Source of the DNA: Mycobacterium sp. IS-1264
GTDB lineage: Bacteria > Actinomycetota > Actinomycetes > Mycobacteriales > Mycobacteriaceae
Assembly: GCF_001954195.1 (NCBI RefSeq)
Contig: NZ_MBES01000053.1
Span: forward strand, 1-64,000
Reading direction: 5' to 3'
Length of the DNA stretch: 64,000 nt
Positions 47,541-59,500 of this stretch are shown here, one piece after another (positions within the stretch are counted from its first letter, which is position 1; each line of letters opens with the position of its first letter). The translations under genes and the position numbers were made by a program. The notes below the pieces were generated by a model, which had not been told where the DNA came from, did no database searches, and saw only the letters and a program-made list of their open reading frames with translations.

Positions 47541-48650
47541 TCAGTAGTCGTGCTGAGCCAGCGTGATGTCACCGAGCCGCTGGGTCTCGTCCAGCGACAG
47601 TGCGGCCGGAACCATCTCACTGGTCACCAGCCCGTGGCGGCTCGTCACCTCGTCGACAATATCGAAGCTGCGCGCGATCGATCGCGGCGTGTCGACGATG
47701 ATCGTGGTCACCGGAACCCGCCGCGCCAGCTGGAATAGCTTGTCCCCGTGGGGTTTATGGTCCCCATGGAATCCCCAGATACCGCGCAGCACCGTCGCCC
47801 CTCGAGCCGTTTCCGAATGCAGCAGTCGCTGCACCAGCGCCCGATGGATCGGCAGCCCGTCCTGGATGGTTCCCTCGGCCGTGTACACCATCAGCTTCTG
47901 CCACAGGGTGCGTCCCTGGTCATCGGTCGCCGGCAGCTCCTGGGGTCGCGCGAATAGCTCACCGTCGCGTTTGCACAGCCGCACCCGCTCGACGGTCAGT
48001 ATCGGGTTGGGCGTCGCGGCGGCCAGTTCGATTGCGGCGGCAGCGACCTGCGCCGTCGACCCGATAGCGATGATCATCACCGGAACGTTGACGTTGCGCC
48101 CGAAGAAGTGGGCCCGGTAGCGCTCGCCGTGCGCCGTCCCGTCGACACCGAGAAGCACGATGGCACCGGCAAATCCGTGCCGGTACAGCAGGTCGCATAT
48201 CGCGTGGTGCGCCCGCCTGCCGGCGATGCGTTCTTGCCGGCCCACGTACACGGTGAGTTTCGCCGCATCCCCGTTGTGGGCTGCCTCAGTGACTTGCAAG
48301 TCCGCAAGACCATCGGTGCCCAGCTGCGGCGTCACCAGGCGCGCGCGTTCGAGGGTCACCAGCCCACGGCCGGTCATCGCGCCGACGTCGTCGACCAGGG
48401 AACGGATCTTCGATTCGACGTCGACCGCGGCGACCGCCACTGCCGGATCCTCCGACAGGCTCAGCGACACGTCGCTGCGCAGCTCGCGGCTCGGTCCGAA
48501 ACTGGCGATACCGCGCAGCATCACACTGGTCGCAACGTCGCTGGTGCCGAACAGGTCCAGCATCTCGTCGGCCAGAAACCGCCCGCCGGCGCCGACGGCG
48601 CGTTGGCGCTCGCCGAAGTACGCGGTCAACTTCAGGCAGGGCTGGTTCAT
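47541..48650 (-). CDS. Triple DUF190-domain protein (Rv3071-like)
   Basis: 369 residues from ATG 48650, the same length as Rv3071. Three DUF190 modules of about 100-110 residues lie in tandem, each starting with a strand like LKLTAYFGERQRA, AKLTVYVGRQERIAG or QKLMVYTAEGTIQDG and containing a glycine-rich segment such as GFAGAIVLLGVDG or GATVLRGIWGFHG. The fold is PII-like ferredoxin. Tight coupling to crcB2 (start and stop overlap in ATGA) points to a role in fluoride export or its control. Confidence 0.88.
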   Translation of the reverse strand: MNQPCLKLTAYFGERQRAVGAGGRFLADEMLDLFGTSDVATSVMLRGIASFGPSRELRSDVSLSLSEDPAVAVAAVDVESKIRSLVDDVGAMTGRGLVTLERARLVTPQLGTDGLADLQVTEAAHNGDAAKLTVYVGRQERIAGRRAHHAICDLLYRHGFAGAIVLLGVDGTAHGERYRAHFFGRNVNVPVMIIAIGSTAQVAAAAIELAAATPNPILTVERVRLCKRDGELFARPQELPATDDQGRTLWQKLMVYTAEGTIQDGLPIHRALVQRLLHSETARGATVLRGIWGFHGDHKPHGDKLFQLARRVPVTTIIVDTPRSIARSFDIVDEVTSRHGLVTSEMVPAALSLDETQRLGDITLAQHDY

Positions 48651-49027
48651 ATGTGATCCGCAATCCACTGTCCGAGCAGCGCCGCGGCCATGCCCAGCAC
48701 GACGCTGACGACGATGTTGGCCACCGCCGCCCACGTCTGGCGCTCCTCGCCGAGCCGCTGCGTTTCCAGCATCCACGTGGAGAAGGTCGTGTAGGCGCCG
48801 ACGAACGCCGTGTCGACCAGCAGGGCCGCATCCCTGCTCAGCGCCAGCCCGCCGAGCAACCCGAGCAGCGCGGCACCGCTGACGTTGACCGCGAGCGTGC
48901 CGAACGGAAACGGCTGCGCCACACGCCGAGCCACCGCGCGATCGACCAGAAAACGAAGCACCGAGCCGAAGCCGCCGACGACCACGACGCCGGCCCACAC
49001 CAACGCCGTCGTCGCCGCGCCGGTCAT
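48647..49027 (-). CDS. crcB2: Fluoride channel subunit CrcB (second)
   Basis: 126 residues from ATG 49027, the size of Rv3070. Four membrane helices; [38 protein letters not shown] and [18 protein letters not shown] contain the Fluc signatures, including the TTFST motif. It forms a heterodimeric fluoride channel with the upstream subunit. It overlaps its partner by 4 bp and the DUF190 gene by 4 bp. Confidence 0.94.
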   Translation of the reverse strand: MTGAATTALVWAGVVVVGGFGSVLRFLVDRAVARRVAQPFPFGTLAVNVSGAALLGLLGGLALSRDAALLVDTAFVGAYTTFSTWMLETQRLGEERQTWAAVANIVVSVVLGMAAALLGQWIADHI

Positions 49028-49422
49028 CCGCGCACCCGAACCCGGCGAACCAACACGGTGGCCAGGTGCACCGCCAGCAGGCCCAACACGATGCTGGTGA
49101 CTGTGTAGCCGACGGCCAGGCCCCAATGGCCGTGTTCGATCATCTTCAGCGTTTCGACCTGCATTGTGGAGAACGTGGTCAAGCCGCCACACAATCCGGT
49201 GCCGAGCAGGGGACGCCGGTAACTCGACAGCGGCAACCGCTCTAGCAGCCGGGTCGTGAAATAACCGACCAGAAAGGCGCCGACGATATTGACCGCGAAG
49301 GTGGGCCATGGCCAGCTTGCGGGATCGTCGACCGTGAAAGTGCTCAGTGCCGCGCGGGCCAGGGCGCCCAGCGCGCCGCCGGCGAAAACCGCGGCCAACT
49401 CGCGATAGTCACGACCAGGCAC
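49024..49422 (-). CDS. crcB1: Fluoride channel subunit CrcB (first)
   Basis: 132 residues from GTG 49422, the size of Rv3069. Four helices with [37 protein letters not shown] and [18 protein letters not shown] (TTFST motif). It heads the three-gene fluoride operon crcB1-crcB2-DUF190. Only 37 bp separate its start from the divergent pgm gene, too little for a fluoride riboswitch. Confidence 0.94.
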   Translation of the reverse strand: MPGRDYRELAAVFAGGALGALARAALSTFTVDDPASWPWPTFAVNIVGAFLVGYFTTRLLERLPLSSYRRPLLGTGLCGGLTTFSTMQVETLKMIEHGHWGLAVGYTVTSIVLGLLAVHLATVLVRRVRVRG

Positions 49423-49459
49423 CTAAGCAGCCTAGGCAGGACATCGGCAGAATTGGTAC

Positions 49460-51088
<1,629 letters not shown>

Positions 51089-51152
51089 GTGCCTGACCTG
51101 CGACTTTGAACGCATGTTCCCAGTGGTGTAGCTTCGATGGGCACAACTTCTC

Positions 51153-51228
51153 GGGGCTATGGCGCAGCTGGTAGCGCACCACACTGGCAGTGTGGGGGTC
51201 AGGGGTTCGAGTCCCCTTAGCTCCACCA
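51153..51228 (+). tRNA. tRNA-Ala, anticodon GGC
   Basis: 76 nt. Acceptor GGGGCTA pairs with TAGCTCC; D arm GCGC/GCGC; anticodon stem CCACA/TGTGG with loop CTGGCAG giving anticodon GGC (reads GCC); T arm AGGGG-TTCGAGT-CCCCT. The 3' CCA is encoded. It marks the end of the conserved block. I found no duplicate of its 3' end in the window. Confidence 0.95.
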
Positions 51229-51255
51229 ATGTGACGTCGCGAGACATTACTTCCA

Positions 51256-52017
51256 TCAAGCCGCGAGGATCGCTTTGGCCACTTCGTCGGGGTGGGTCAG
51301 CATTCCGTTGTGCGTCCCCGGAACCACGACGGGTTGTACACCGAGCCGGGCCGCAAATTCTGGCCCCGGTTGTGGCAGCGCGCAATCGCTGTCGCTGGCG
51401 ACATAGGCGGTGGGAAGACCGAGACTCGCCGCGTCGATGTCGAGACCGCCAAGGAAGTAACCGCCGGGCTGCGGCGTCATTAGATCGGCCACCAACCGCT
51501 GCAGCTCTGGGGCAACGCCTTGCATTAACAGCTGCTCGACGTATTCCAGGCTCGGTGCAATGGCGCCGAAAGGCGATCCGTCGATCAACCGCAGCATCAA
51601 CTCGCGTGTGTGTGGTGTCTCATCGACAAGGGATCTGCCGCGAACCGGCACAAAAGCGTTGTAGTAGACGATCTTGGTGACCTGGCCGACGAGTAGGTGA
51701 GCGGCACCCGTGGCGGGATAGCCTCCCCAGCTGTGCGCGACGAGGATCACGTTGTCCAGTTCGCGCCGGCGCACCTCGTTGACGACGTAATGGACTGCGT
51801 CCCTGAGTTTGTAGCCCGACGGATCATCGCCGTCGCCCAGACCAGGCAGCGTCAAGGTGATCGCGCGATGGTTCACCGCGCGAAGCCGCCGGGCAACCGG
51901 ACGCCAGCACCAGGCGCCATGCCAGGCGCCCGGAATCAGCACATACGTCGACCCCTGCATCGCTTTGGCCGGGGAAGAAGCCTGTTGGTCCAATGGCGTT
52001 GTCTCCAAGATACTCAT
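51256..52017 (-). CDS. Alpha/beta hydrolase
   Basis: 253 residues from ATG 52017. The fold shows YVLIPGAWHGAWCWRPVARR (oxyanion region), nucleophile elbow VILVAHSWGGYPATG and the C-terminal histidine in VVPGTHNGMLTHPDEV. It resembles EstC/salicylate-esterase-like hydrolases. It is the last gene of the second oxidative operon by direction, but a 159-bp gap before it allows its own promoter. It could cleave an ester or ring-fission product made by the enzymes upstream (inference). Confidence 0.83.
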   Translation of the reverse strand: MSILETTPLDQQASSPAKAMQGSTYVLIPGAWHGAWCWRPVARRLRAVNHRAITLTLPGLGDGDDPSGYKLRDAVHYVVNEVRRRELDNVILVAHSWGGYPATGAAHLLVGQVTKIVYYNAFVPVRGRSLVDETPHTRELMLRLIDGSPFGAIAPSLEYVEQLLMQGVAPELQRLVADLMTPQPGGYFLGGLDIDAASLGLPTAYVASDSDCALPQPGPEFAARLGVQPVVVPGTHNGMLTHPDEVAKAILAA

Positions 52018-52176
52018 CTACCGTCCTTTAGTTGACGAAAAATACGGACGTGCCCACCGGCAGGGCGTGGGCCATCATCGGGCGGCAACGGCTGCCCGCA
52101 AAACGACTGCCGTTTAGTCGAATTCAGACACGGCAACTCGTCGTTTCAGGTTTGATTTCGTCGGCTAGCGCTGGGG

Positions 52177-52335
52177 TTACCAGAACATCACGACGGCGGC
52201 TGCCACCAGCAACACCGTCACGATGCCGTGAAGGGCAAGTTGTCGCAGAACGCCGCCTTGGACAAGAGGGTCCCCTTCGGTCGACTGCGAATAATCCGGC
52301 ACCACATATTGATTGCGCTTTGCGCTGAATTCCAT
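52177..52335 (-). CDS. Possible small single-pass membrane protein
   Basis: 52 residues if started at ATG 52335; an upstream in-frame start at 52419 would give 80. The C-terminus is one membrane helix (LHGIVTVLLVAAAVVMFW) preceded by a polar stretch (PDYSQSTEGDPLVQGGVLRQ). No clear ribosome site. It is in line with the P450 gene on the same strand. I do not recognise it. Confidence 0.45.
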   Translation of the reverse strand: MEFSAKRNQYVVPDYSQSTEGDPLVQGGVLRQLALHGIVTVLLVAAAVVMFW

Positions 52336-52366
52336 TCTCGGGCTTCGCGTTGCCGTGATGCTTTGT

Positions 52367-52585
52367 TCATCGATCGGATCGGTCGCGTGAAGCCGCTGGC
52401 CCGAAGTCGTTTTGCACACAGTGTCGGGAAGCCTTGTCAGACATCGGGAGGTCGCCGAAAATAGCTGCCCACGACATGATGCTCAGAAAGACCAGCTGTA
52501 TCGCGATCAAGCTGTGAACGCACACTTGTCGTACGGTGCCCGCCAGGGACGGCCGCGGTGGGTAATGCTCAGGAAATCGCGTCAT
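52367..52585 (-). CDS. Possible small membrane protein downstream of the P450
   Basis: 72 residues from ATG 52585, with GAAAGG eight bases upstream. One hydrophobic helix (SLIAIQLVFLSIMSWAAIFG) is flanked by polar ends; the N-terminus is basic and proline-rich. It begins 48 bp after the P450 stop in the same direction. No family is recognised. Confidence 0.5.
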   Translation of the reverse strand: MTRFPEHYPPRPSLAGTVRQVCVHSLIAIQLVFLSIMSWAAIFGDLPMSDKASRHCVQNDFGPAASRDRSDR

Positions 52586-52633
52586 GGTATGCCTTTCGGT
52601 GTCAGGAATCGGAAGGATGTTTGCGTACCGAAA

Positions 52634-53884
52634 TCACTTCAGTGAGTAGCGAATTGGCAGGTGTTTGAGGCCACCGACAAACGTTGTTGCGGATAATTCG
52701 GGCTTACCCGCGAGCTCGATCGATCCCAGCCGAGGGAGCAGTTCTCGGTAGAGACTGCTGATCTCCATCCGCGCCAGCCCGGCGCCGAGGCAGAAGTGCA
52801 CGCCATACCCGAAGGCCAGATGCTTGTTGGGATCGCGGCCGACATCGAAGCGGAACGGATCGTCGAAGACCTCCTCGTCACGGTTTCCGGACACATACGC
52901 CAGATACACCGACTCACCTTCGGCGATGTCGACCCCTCGAACAGTGTTGTCGGCGGTTGCGGTGCGCATGAATTCCTTGACCGGCGTGGTCCACCGGATC
53001 ATCTCCTCGACCGCCGTCGGCATCAGCGTGAGGTTCTGCTTCAATCGCCCTAATTCACTGGGGTTTTCGATGAGCGCACGCATTCCGCCAGAGATGGCGT
53101 CCTTGGTGGTGTCGTGGCCGGCACTAGCGATGGCCACGTAGTAGGACGCAGTGTCCATGTCCGAGAGCGGTTGGCCGTCGATGCGCCCGTTGGCGATGGC
53201 CGAGGCGAGGTCTTCGGTGGGTTTTCGACGGCGTGACGCGGTCAGCGTGGCGAAGTAGTTGAGGAAGTCTTGCACCACCGCGATCCAGGCCTCGGGTTCT
53301 TGGCCGCGCTGGTGTTCGGCGTCATCGCGGCCGAACATCTCCTGGGTAAGTGTGCGCATCCGAGGGAAGTCCGATTCGGGAAGGCCCAGCAAGGACAGGA
53401 TGACGTAAAGCGGGAAGTCGGCGGCGATGTCGGTGACGAAATCGCACTCAGGTCCGATCTCGCGCATTTTGTCGACAGAGCGCTTGGCCAGCTGGTCGAC
53501 TCGCGCCTTCAGGTCGCGCATGGCCTTGGGGCGAAACCAGTCCGCTCCGATCGCACGCACCTTGCGGTGGTGTGGGTCATCCATGTCGACCAGGGTGCGG
53601 ATGCCGGTCCCGGCTTCCCGCTGTGCCATGAGCAGATCGTCGGCATCGGCGCGCGTGAGCATCGGCCGGGGCGCGCTGATGAACAGGTCATTATCGCGCT
53701 CGATCGCCATGATGTCCGCGTGCTTGGTGATCGCCCAGAACGGCCGATACGGCGGATGGTCCACCCACGCAACGGGATTGTGTGCCCGCAGTTGCCGTAG
53801 CGCCGTGTGCAGCCGTTCGTCGTCGGCGTACGCCGACGGGTCGGCCAGAACTTCGGCGGCATTATCGACTGCGGGTGTGTTCAT
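52634..53884 (-). CDS. Cytochrome P450
   Basis: 416 residues from ATG 53884. I-helix AIASAGHDTTKDAISGG with the acid-Thr pair in GHDTT, K-helix region AVEEMIRWTTPVKEF, and heme-binding FGYGVHFCLGAGLARME with the axial Cys. It is a soluble bacterial class I P450 needing a ferredoxin and reductase; FprA (12.3 kb) is a candidate reductase. The substrate is unknown. It lies 8 bp after the dioxygenase gene, clearly in the same operon. Confidence 0.95.
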   Translation of the reverse strand: MNTPAVDNAAEVLADPSAYADDERLHTALRQLRAHNPVAWVDHPPYRPFWAITKHADIMAIERDNDLFISAPRPMLTRADADDLLMAQREAGTGIRTLVDMDDPHHRKVRAIGADWFRPKAMRDLKARVDQLAKRSVDKMREIGPECDFVTDIAADFPLYVILSLLGLPESDFPRMRTLTQEMFGRDDAEHQRGQEPEAWIAVVQDFLNYFATLTASRRRKPTEDLASAIANGRIDGQPLSDMDTASYYVAIASAGHDTTKDAISGGMRALIENPSELGRLKQNLTLMPTAVEEMIRWTTPVKEFMRTATADNTVRGVDIAEGESVYLAYVSGNRDEEVFDDPFRFDVGRDPNKHLAFGYGVHFCLGAGLARMEISSLYRELLPRLGSIELAGKPELSATTFVGGLKHLPIRYSLK

Positions 53885-53892
53885 TGAGTTCC

Positions 53893-54858
53893 TTACTCTG
53901 CGGTTTCCGGGAGTCTGATCGGCTCGAGGCGGCCGAGGATCTCGTCGCGCCGTGCCTCGAACTGCTCGGGCAGCTGGAATCGTTTGCCCAGTTCCTGCGG
54001 CGATTCGTCGCAGTCCCAGCCGCCCTCGTTGTGTGTCACGGCCAGTTCGAATAGGGCGCCGCCGGGCGAGCGGACGTAGACCGACTTGAAGTACTTGCGG
54101 TCGCGCACTTCGGACATGTCTGTGTAGCCCGCACCCTCGATCTCGAATTTCAGGTTGTCCTGATTCTCGAGAGTGTCTGCGTTCCAGGCGAAGTGGTGGA
54201 TGGTTCCGGCACCGTAGGTCCACGTCCCCGGCTCGTCTGTGCGATTGACAATCAGCTCGACCGCGCCGCCGCGGCCAAACTTGCCGGCCTCCAACGCAAA
54301 CCGGTTACCTTCGGTCAGGCCCTCGCGCGCGCCGAGGTGGTTGGCGGCGAACTCGACGGCGGTGTCCGGCCCCGTAACGTGGACACCCACGCCGTAGATG
54401 CCGTGGATGGCGTACTCCTCGGGTACCCCGCTGCCGCTGTAGCCACGACGCGGGTCGTCGTCGACCTCGACCAGCTGGTACTCGATGCCACACGGATGCC
54501 GGAACAGCACCCGCCGTCGATCGAACACGGTCGTGTCCCGGACATCCGCGGCCCGCTCGTGCAACCGAGAGGACCAATAGTTCAGCGAACCCGCCGGAAC
54601 GGCGAGCAATACCTCACGCGCCTGGTTGGTGCCGCGCCGGCCGTAGATTCCGGCCTGGCCAAAGGGAAAGGTGGTGAGCACCGCGCTCGGGTCGCCGTCG
54701 GCGTTGCTGTAGTACAGGTGGTAGATCGGGAGCGTCCCGTCGAACAGCACGGTCCGTTTGATCAGCCGCAGCCCGAGCACCTTGACGTGGAAGTCAACGT
54801 CTTCTTGGGCCCCGTTCACCGACATGGTGATGTGGTGACTATCGATGATGTACGACAT
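53893..54858 (-). CDS. Glyoxalase-fold ring-cleavage dioxygenase (PcpA/LinE type)
   Basis: 321 residues from ATG 54858 (MSYIIDSHHITMSVNGAQED). Two vicinal-oxygen-chelate modules: metal His in the opening HHITM, His in TIHHFAWNAD and Glu in GGALFELAVTHN, the 2-His-1-Glu iron pattern of PcpA-type hydroquinone dioxygenases. RRVLFRHPCGIEYQLVEVDD also fits. Cleavage of a hydroquinone-like ring is the family-based expectation; the true substrate is unknown. It lies 13 bp after the flavoenzyme gene and 8 bp before the P450. Confidence 0.85.
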   Translation of the reverse strand: MSYIIDSHHITMSVNGAQEDVDFHVKVLGLRLIKRTVLFDGTLPIYHLYYSNADGDPSAVLTTFPFGQAGIYGRRGTNQAREVLLAVPAGSLNYWSSRLHERAADVRDTTVFDRRRVLFRHPCGIEYQLVEVDDDPRRGYSGSGVPEEYAIHGIYGVGVHVTGPDTAVEFAANHLGAREGLTEGNRFALEAGKFGRGGAVELIVNRTDEPGTWTYGAGTIHHFAWNADTLENQDNLKFEIEGAGYTDMSEVRDRKYFKSVYVRSPGGALFELAVTHNEGGWDCDESPQELGKRFQLPEQFEARRDEILGRLEPIRLPETAE

Positions 54859-54871
54859 TCGAGTTCGCCTT

Positions 54872-56218
54872 TTAGCCGACGCTGGGAAGTGGGATGGCGG
54901 TGAACACCGCGTCGGGATCGTAGTGATTTTTGGCGGCGACGAGCCGTGTGGCGTTGTCGCCGTATGCGTTTGCGATTTGATCGTGGTCGTCGGGCCCGAG
55001 CAGATTGGCGTATCCGCCTGGAAGCGCGTGCGGCGCAAGCGCGTCCGACAACGCTTGTGCCCAGGCGCGGTGAGCGGCGCCGTCTCCGGCCTCCCAGCAC
55101 GCGACGATCTCGACGACGAAATGCGGGCGGCGGTTTGCGAACGCGGTCTGGTCCGGGGCGACGCGCGTCGATGCGCCGTGACAGTGGTGGATGGAGACGA
55201 GGCTGCGCGGCGAGGTCAGTGTCCGTGCGGCCTCCACCAGCGCATCGATGACTTCGGGCGTGTACCCCGCGACCGTGCGGGTGCGAACCGCCCAGCACAG
55301 TCCACGGACGCACCCCACGTCGAAAAGGCGCAGTATTTCACCGTAAGCGACGGGCGCGACTTGTGTGATCAGTGGCGTTCCGAGCGTTGCGAGCAGATCG
55401 ACGGCCGCTAGGCCGCAACGAATATCGCCGCTCCACGCCGGCTGCAGATAAACCGTCAGGTTGCCGTCCGGGCCGGGCAGCAGTCCGCTCTGGACGGTCA
55501 GCGCGTCGGGCGCCGTCGACAACAGGTCACGCAGCCCACGCCATACCGTCGCGGCCTGCGACCACGGAAACATGATCATCCCGCCGATCAACCGGTCCAC
55601 CGGATGCAACCGCACCCGCATCGAGGTGACCACGCCGAAGTTGCCGCCACCACCGCGCAGTGCCCAGAACAGCTCTGGCTCGTGAGTCGCGTCGGCTGTG
55701 ACGATTCGGCCATCCGCCAGGACCACCTCGGCGCCGACCAGGTTGTCCGAGGCAAGGCCGAACCGCCCGTTGAGCGGTCCGTAGCCCCCGCCGAGCGTCA
55801 GGCCGGTCATGCCGACAGCACCGCAGTTGCCGGTGGCGGCAACGAGCCCGTACGGCGCGACCGCGTCGATCAACTCGGCCGCTGTGGCGCCCCCACCCAC
55901 CGTTGCGATCCGCGCCTCGGTATCGACGGTGACACTTCGCATCCCGGACATGTCGATCACCAGACCGCCGTCGTACGCAGCGCGACCGGCCCAGTCGTGG
56001 CCGCCGCCGAGCACCGAGAGCCGCATCCCACGGTCACGCGCCACACGGATTGCTTCCTGTACGTCGCACGGTGACTCGGCCCGCATGATCAGTGCTGGAC
56101 GATGCTGCACCGCCGCATTCCAAATCAACGGCGCACCGTCGGGCACACGCAGCTGGGTGGCGTTGATCCGGCTAGCCAGGTCGTTGGCTGCGGCGGCTAT
56201 CAGATCGGTTGTACTCAT
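54872..56218 (-). CDS. FAD-linked oxidoreductase, berberine-bridge-enzyme type
   Basis: 448 residues from ATG 56218 (MSTTDLIAAAANDLASRINA). PCMH FAD domain with the covalent-flavin histidine in LSVLGGGHDWAGRA and a cysteine in ATGNCGAVGMTGLTLGGG at the position that gives bicovalent 6-S-cysteinyl FAD in BBE enzymes. The C-terminal BBE segment is RLVAAKNHYDPDAVF. These enzymes oxidise alcohols, sugars or ring carbons with O2 as acceptor. It is the first gene of the operon that continues with the dioxygenase and P450. Confidence 0.9.
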   Translation of the reverse strand: MSTTDLIAAAANDLASRINATQLRVPDGAPLIWNAAVQHRPALIMRAESPCDVQEAIRVARDRGMRLSVLGGGHDWAGRAAYDGGLVIDMSGMRSVTVDTEARIATVGGGATAAELIDAVAPYGLVAATGNCGAVGMTGLTLGGGYGPLNGRFGLASDNLVGAEVVLADGRIVTADATHEPELFWALRGGGGNFGVVTSMRVRLHPVDRLIGGMIMFPWSQAATVWRGLRDLLSTAPDALTVQSGLLPGPDGNLTVYLQPAWSGDIRCGLAAVDLLATLGTPLITQVAPVAYGEILRLFDVGCVRGLCWAVRTRTVAGYTPEVIDALVEAARTLTSPRSLVSIHHCHGASTRVAPDQTAFANRRPHFVVEIVACWEAGDGAAHRAWAQALSDALAPHALPGGYANLLGPDDHDQIANAYGDNATRLVAAKNHYDPDAVFTAIPLPSVG

Positions 56219-56569
56219 TTGTCTCCTATCGGGACAGGGATGAATGTTGTTTCCAACAAGGCTTTTCCCCACCGCGCGGCATGACTCGCACACGAGCGCC
56301 AGCTGCGCCGGCAATACTCCCGCGCCAGTCGTGGCGGCATTTGCTCCCTTCACACGTGTGACGCTAAGAAGCGACGGGGCCAACGGCGAGTCCGCGCCCA
56401 CTGATTGGGTTTTTCTCGCTGGTCACCACTTCACGGCGCAGCAAGGACGAAGCGATCCAAGGGCAGACGACACAACCGCACCGCGCATCCGATGCACAAC
56501 ACCGCGGGGGCCGGATCTCGTCGATCTCGCAGTAGTTGAGTTCGCGCGGACTAAGACCAGATTGATCGG
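56219..56569. other. Intergenic promoter region of the second oxidative operon
   Basis: 351 bp between the carboxylic acid reductase stop and the flavoenzyme start. It holds promoter module copy A (56361-56437) and a short palindrome TTGTT-TCC-AACAA at 56247-56259, about 30 bp before the ATG. No gene is seen. Confidence 0.65.
56361..56437 (-). promoter_or_regulatory. 77-bp conserved promoter module, copy A
   Basis: 62 of 77 bases match copy B (61926-62002) without gaps. The best conserved part is TGGGTTTTTCTCGCTG on the plus strand, next to the inverted repeat CCCA-N5-TGGG (56398-56410). It is about 145 bp upstream of the flavoenzyme ATG. Shared placement suggests a common transcription factor. 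Confidence 0.75.
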
Positions 56570-59500
56570 TTACAGCAGTCCGAGCAGTCGGAGGTCGCTG
56601 ACGTATTTGGCGATGATCTGCGGCGAGACGTGTGGAATATCTTTGTCCGGGCCGATTTTCGCGTCCTGAACAGCTGCACGGAACCGGTCGGTGGGTGCCA
56701 TCGAGCCGTTGATCGGTCTCTGGGGCTTTTGGTAGTTGTGCAGCAGCGGCAGCAGCGAGGCGTTGCGCTGCTTTTCGGGCAGCCCGCGCAGGCTGTTTTC
56801 GAACCGCCGCAGCCAGTCGCCGTAGTCGTCGACGCGCTGGATGGCGCAGCCCGCGTCGATGAGCCAGTCGACGAACTGGTCCATCCCGATGCCGTCGTCA
56901 TACGGGTTCATCACGTGGAAGGTGCGGAACCCGTTGGCGCTCTGAGCACCCACCGTGCAGATCGCGTCGGCGATGAACTCCACGGTCAGCCCGTCGTAGT
57001 GGGCGCGCTGCCGGTTGCCGTCGGCCCCCAGCTCGTAGAACGAGGCGGGCGCGATCCCGGTCGCGGCCAGGCTCAACATCATCCGGGTGAACATGTCGGG
57101 GACATTGAGCTGACCGGCGTAGGTGGTGTCGGCCAGGATCATGTCGCAGCGGAACACCGCGACCGGCAGCCCACACAGGTCGTGGGCCTCGCGCAACAGC
57201 ACCTCGCCAGCCCATTTGCTGTTGCCGTAGCCGTTGGCGTAGCCGTCGTTGATCGCCCGGGTCGCGCTGATCTGGCGGATGTCGGCGTCCTCGGTGAACG
57301 TCGCGGGCTGGATCTGGTCGCCCACCCCGATCGTCGAGACGTAGATGTAGGGCTTGATCTTGGTGGTCAGGGCGAGGTGGATCAGTTCGGCGGTGCCCAG
57401 CGCGTTGGGTCCGAACAGCTCGCCGTAGGGCAGCACGTGGTTCACCAGCGCGGCGGGGTCGACGATCAGGTCCACGGTGTCGGCGAGCCGCTGCCAGGTC
57501 TGGGCGTCCAGGCCGAGGTCGGCCTCGCCCTTGTCGCCGGCGAGGACCTCCAAGTGGTCGGCGGCCAGGGCCTGGTAGTGGGCCAGCAGATCAGGGTCGC
57601 CGCTGTCAAATGTCTTGTCCAGGCGCGGCCGGGCGTCCTCGTCGGAACGGGCGCGCACCAGCGCGATCACCGTGCCGTCCACCGGGTCCATGCGCTCGAG
57701 CCACTCCAGGGCCAGGTAGCGACCCAGGAAACCCGTTGCGCCGGTGAGCAATACGGTGCGCACCTCGGCAGCCGGCCCCGGCAGCGTCGGCGCGGCGGCC
57801 AGCGTCGCCCCGTCGATGAACTTGTCCAGGGTCAGCTCGTTCGCGTGCACCTCGACCGCGTCGCGGCCGTGCACCGAGGCAAACGACGGCCGCGTGGTGC
57901 CCGTGCGCTCGGTTTCGATGTAGTCGGCGATGCCCGCCAGGTCGTTGGCCGGGCTGACGATCACGCCCACCGGCACGTCGACGTCGAAGATCTCGTGCAG
58001 CAGGTTGCCGAATGTCAACGCCGACAACGAGTCTCCACCCAGGTCGGTGAAGTGTGCGTGCGGCGACACCTCGGTGCTCGCGGTGCCCAGCAGGGCGGCC
58101 GCTGCGCGGCTGACGGTCTGCAGCACCGGCGCGTCGGCGCCGCTGCGGCGCAGCGCGGCCAGCTCGTTGGCCTGGCTTTGGGCCAGCTCGGCGTAGAGCT
58201 GTTCGAGCCGCTCGCCGTAGTGCGCCTTCAGCTTCGGCCACGCCAGCTTGCCGGCATCGGTGAGCAGACCGTTTTCCAGGCTGAAGGGCGTGGTCTCGAT
58301 GAGGAAGTCGCGCGGCACCTCGTAAGGCTGCAGGCCGACGTCCCTGGCGACGTTCTGCAGCGAACCGGCGATCAGCGGCTTGAGCTCGTCGAACGGGTAG
58401 CGCTCAAGGGCATCCCCGGTCGGCACCACCACCGCCAACAGGTAGGGCTGCGCGCTGTTGCCGTAGACGTAGATCTGGCGCACCAGCGCGCTGTTGCCGA
58501 ACACCGCCTCCAGCTTCGCGACGGTGACGAACTCGCCCTGCGCGAGCTTGAGCACGTTGTTGCGGCGATCGACATACACCAGGCGGTCGGGAGCTACCTC
58601 GGCGAACACGTCGCCGGTCCGGTAGTAGCCGTCCTCGTCGAACACGCCGGCGGTCACCTCGGGCCGCTTGTAGTAGCCCGGGAACATGTTCTCGGTCTTG
58701 AGCAGCAGCTCACCACGCGGGTAGGGCCGGTCGGTGGAGAAATAGCCCAGCTTCGGCACGTCGACCAGCTTGTAGTCGATGACCGGCGGGCGCCGCACCT
58801 CGCCGTCGAACAGCACCATCCCGGCCTCGGTGGAGGCGTAGCCGTCCCACAGGTGCATCTCGAGCAGCGACTCCACCCAGTTCCTCAGCTCGGGGGAGGT
58901 GGGCGCCGAGCCCGTCAGCGCGAAGGTGCACCGCCCGCCCAGCAGGTGGTTGCGCAGCTCGTCCATCACCTCGGCCTCGTCGGCTCCGCGGTCGAGCCGG
59001 CGCTGGTACTCGCCGTAGATGGTCTCCCAGATCCGCGGCACCAAGTTCAGCTCGGTGGGCCGAACCAGGGACATATCCTCGAGCAGCGTCGAGAGGTCGC
59101 TCTTGGCGGCGAAATACGCTGTGCCGCCGTTGCCGAGCGTCGCGTACACCACGAAGCGAGCCATCCCGTGGCTCATCGGCGTGAAGTTCAGCGTGATCGA
59201 CGCGGCACTCGCCCCAACGAGATTGCGGGTCGACCGTCGCCACATCTTGGCTACCGCACTTTCCCGGTATATCGCGCCCTTGGGCGCGCCGGTGCTGCCG
59301 GAGGTGTAGAGCAACAACGCCAGCGGGTCCTCGTCGCACGGCGCCGTCAGCGGTGCGTCGGGCAGCGACTTGCCGCGGTCGAGAACGTCGGCCAGCGCCT
59401 GGATGGTGACGGGGGTCCCCGCCAGCCGGCCGTGGGCCGCCTCGACGGCTTCGCGCTCGTCGTCGACCGCCGGGTGGTAGTCGAAGACGATCAGATGCGC

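Noticed and set aside
49423..49459. Fluoride riboswitch upstream of crcB1
   Set aside because: Only 37 bp separate the divergent starts, too short for the conserved crcB motif, and none of its signature is seen.
51153..52100. tRNA-Ala as an integration site for the oxidative cluster
   Set aside because: I found no repeat of the tRNA 3' end anywhere downstream in the window and no integrase.
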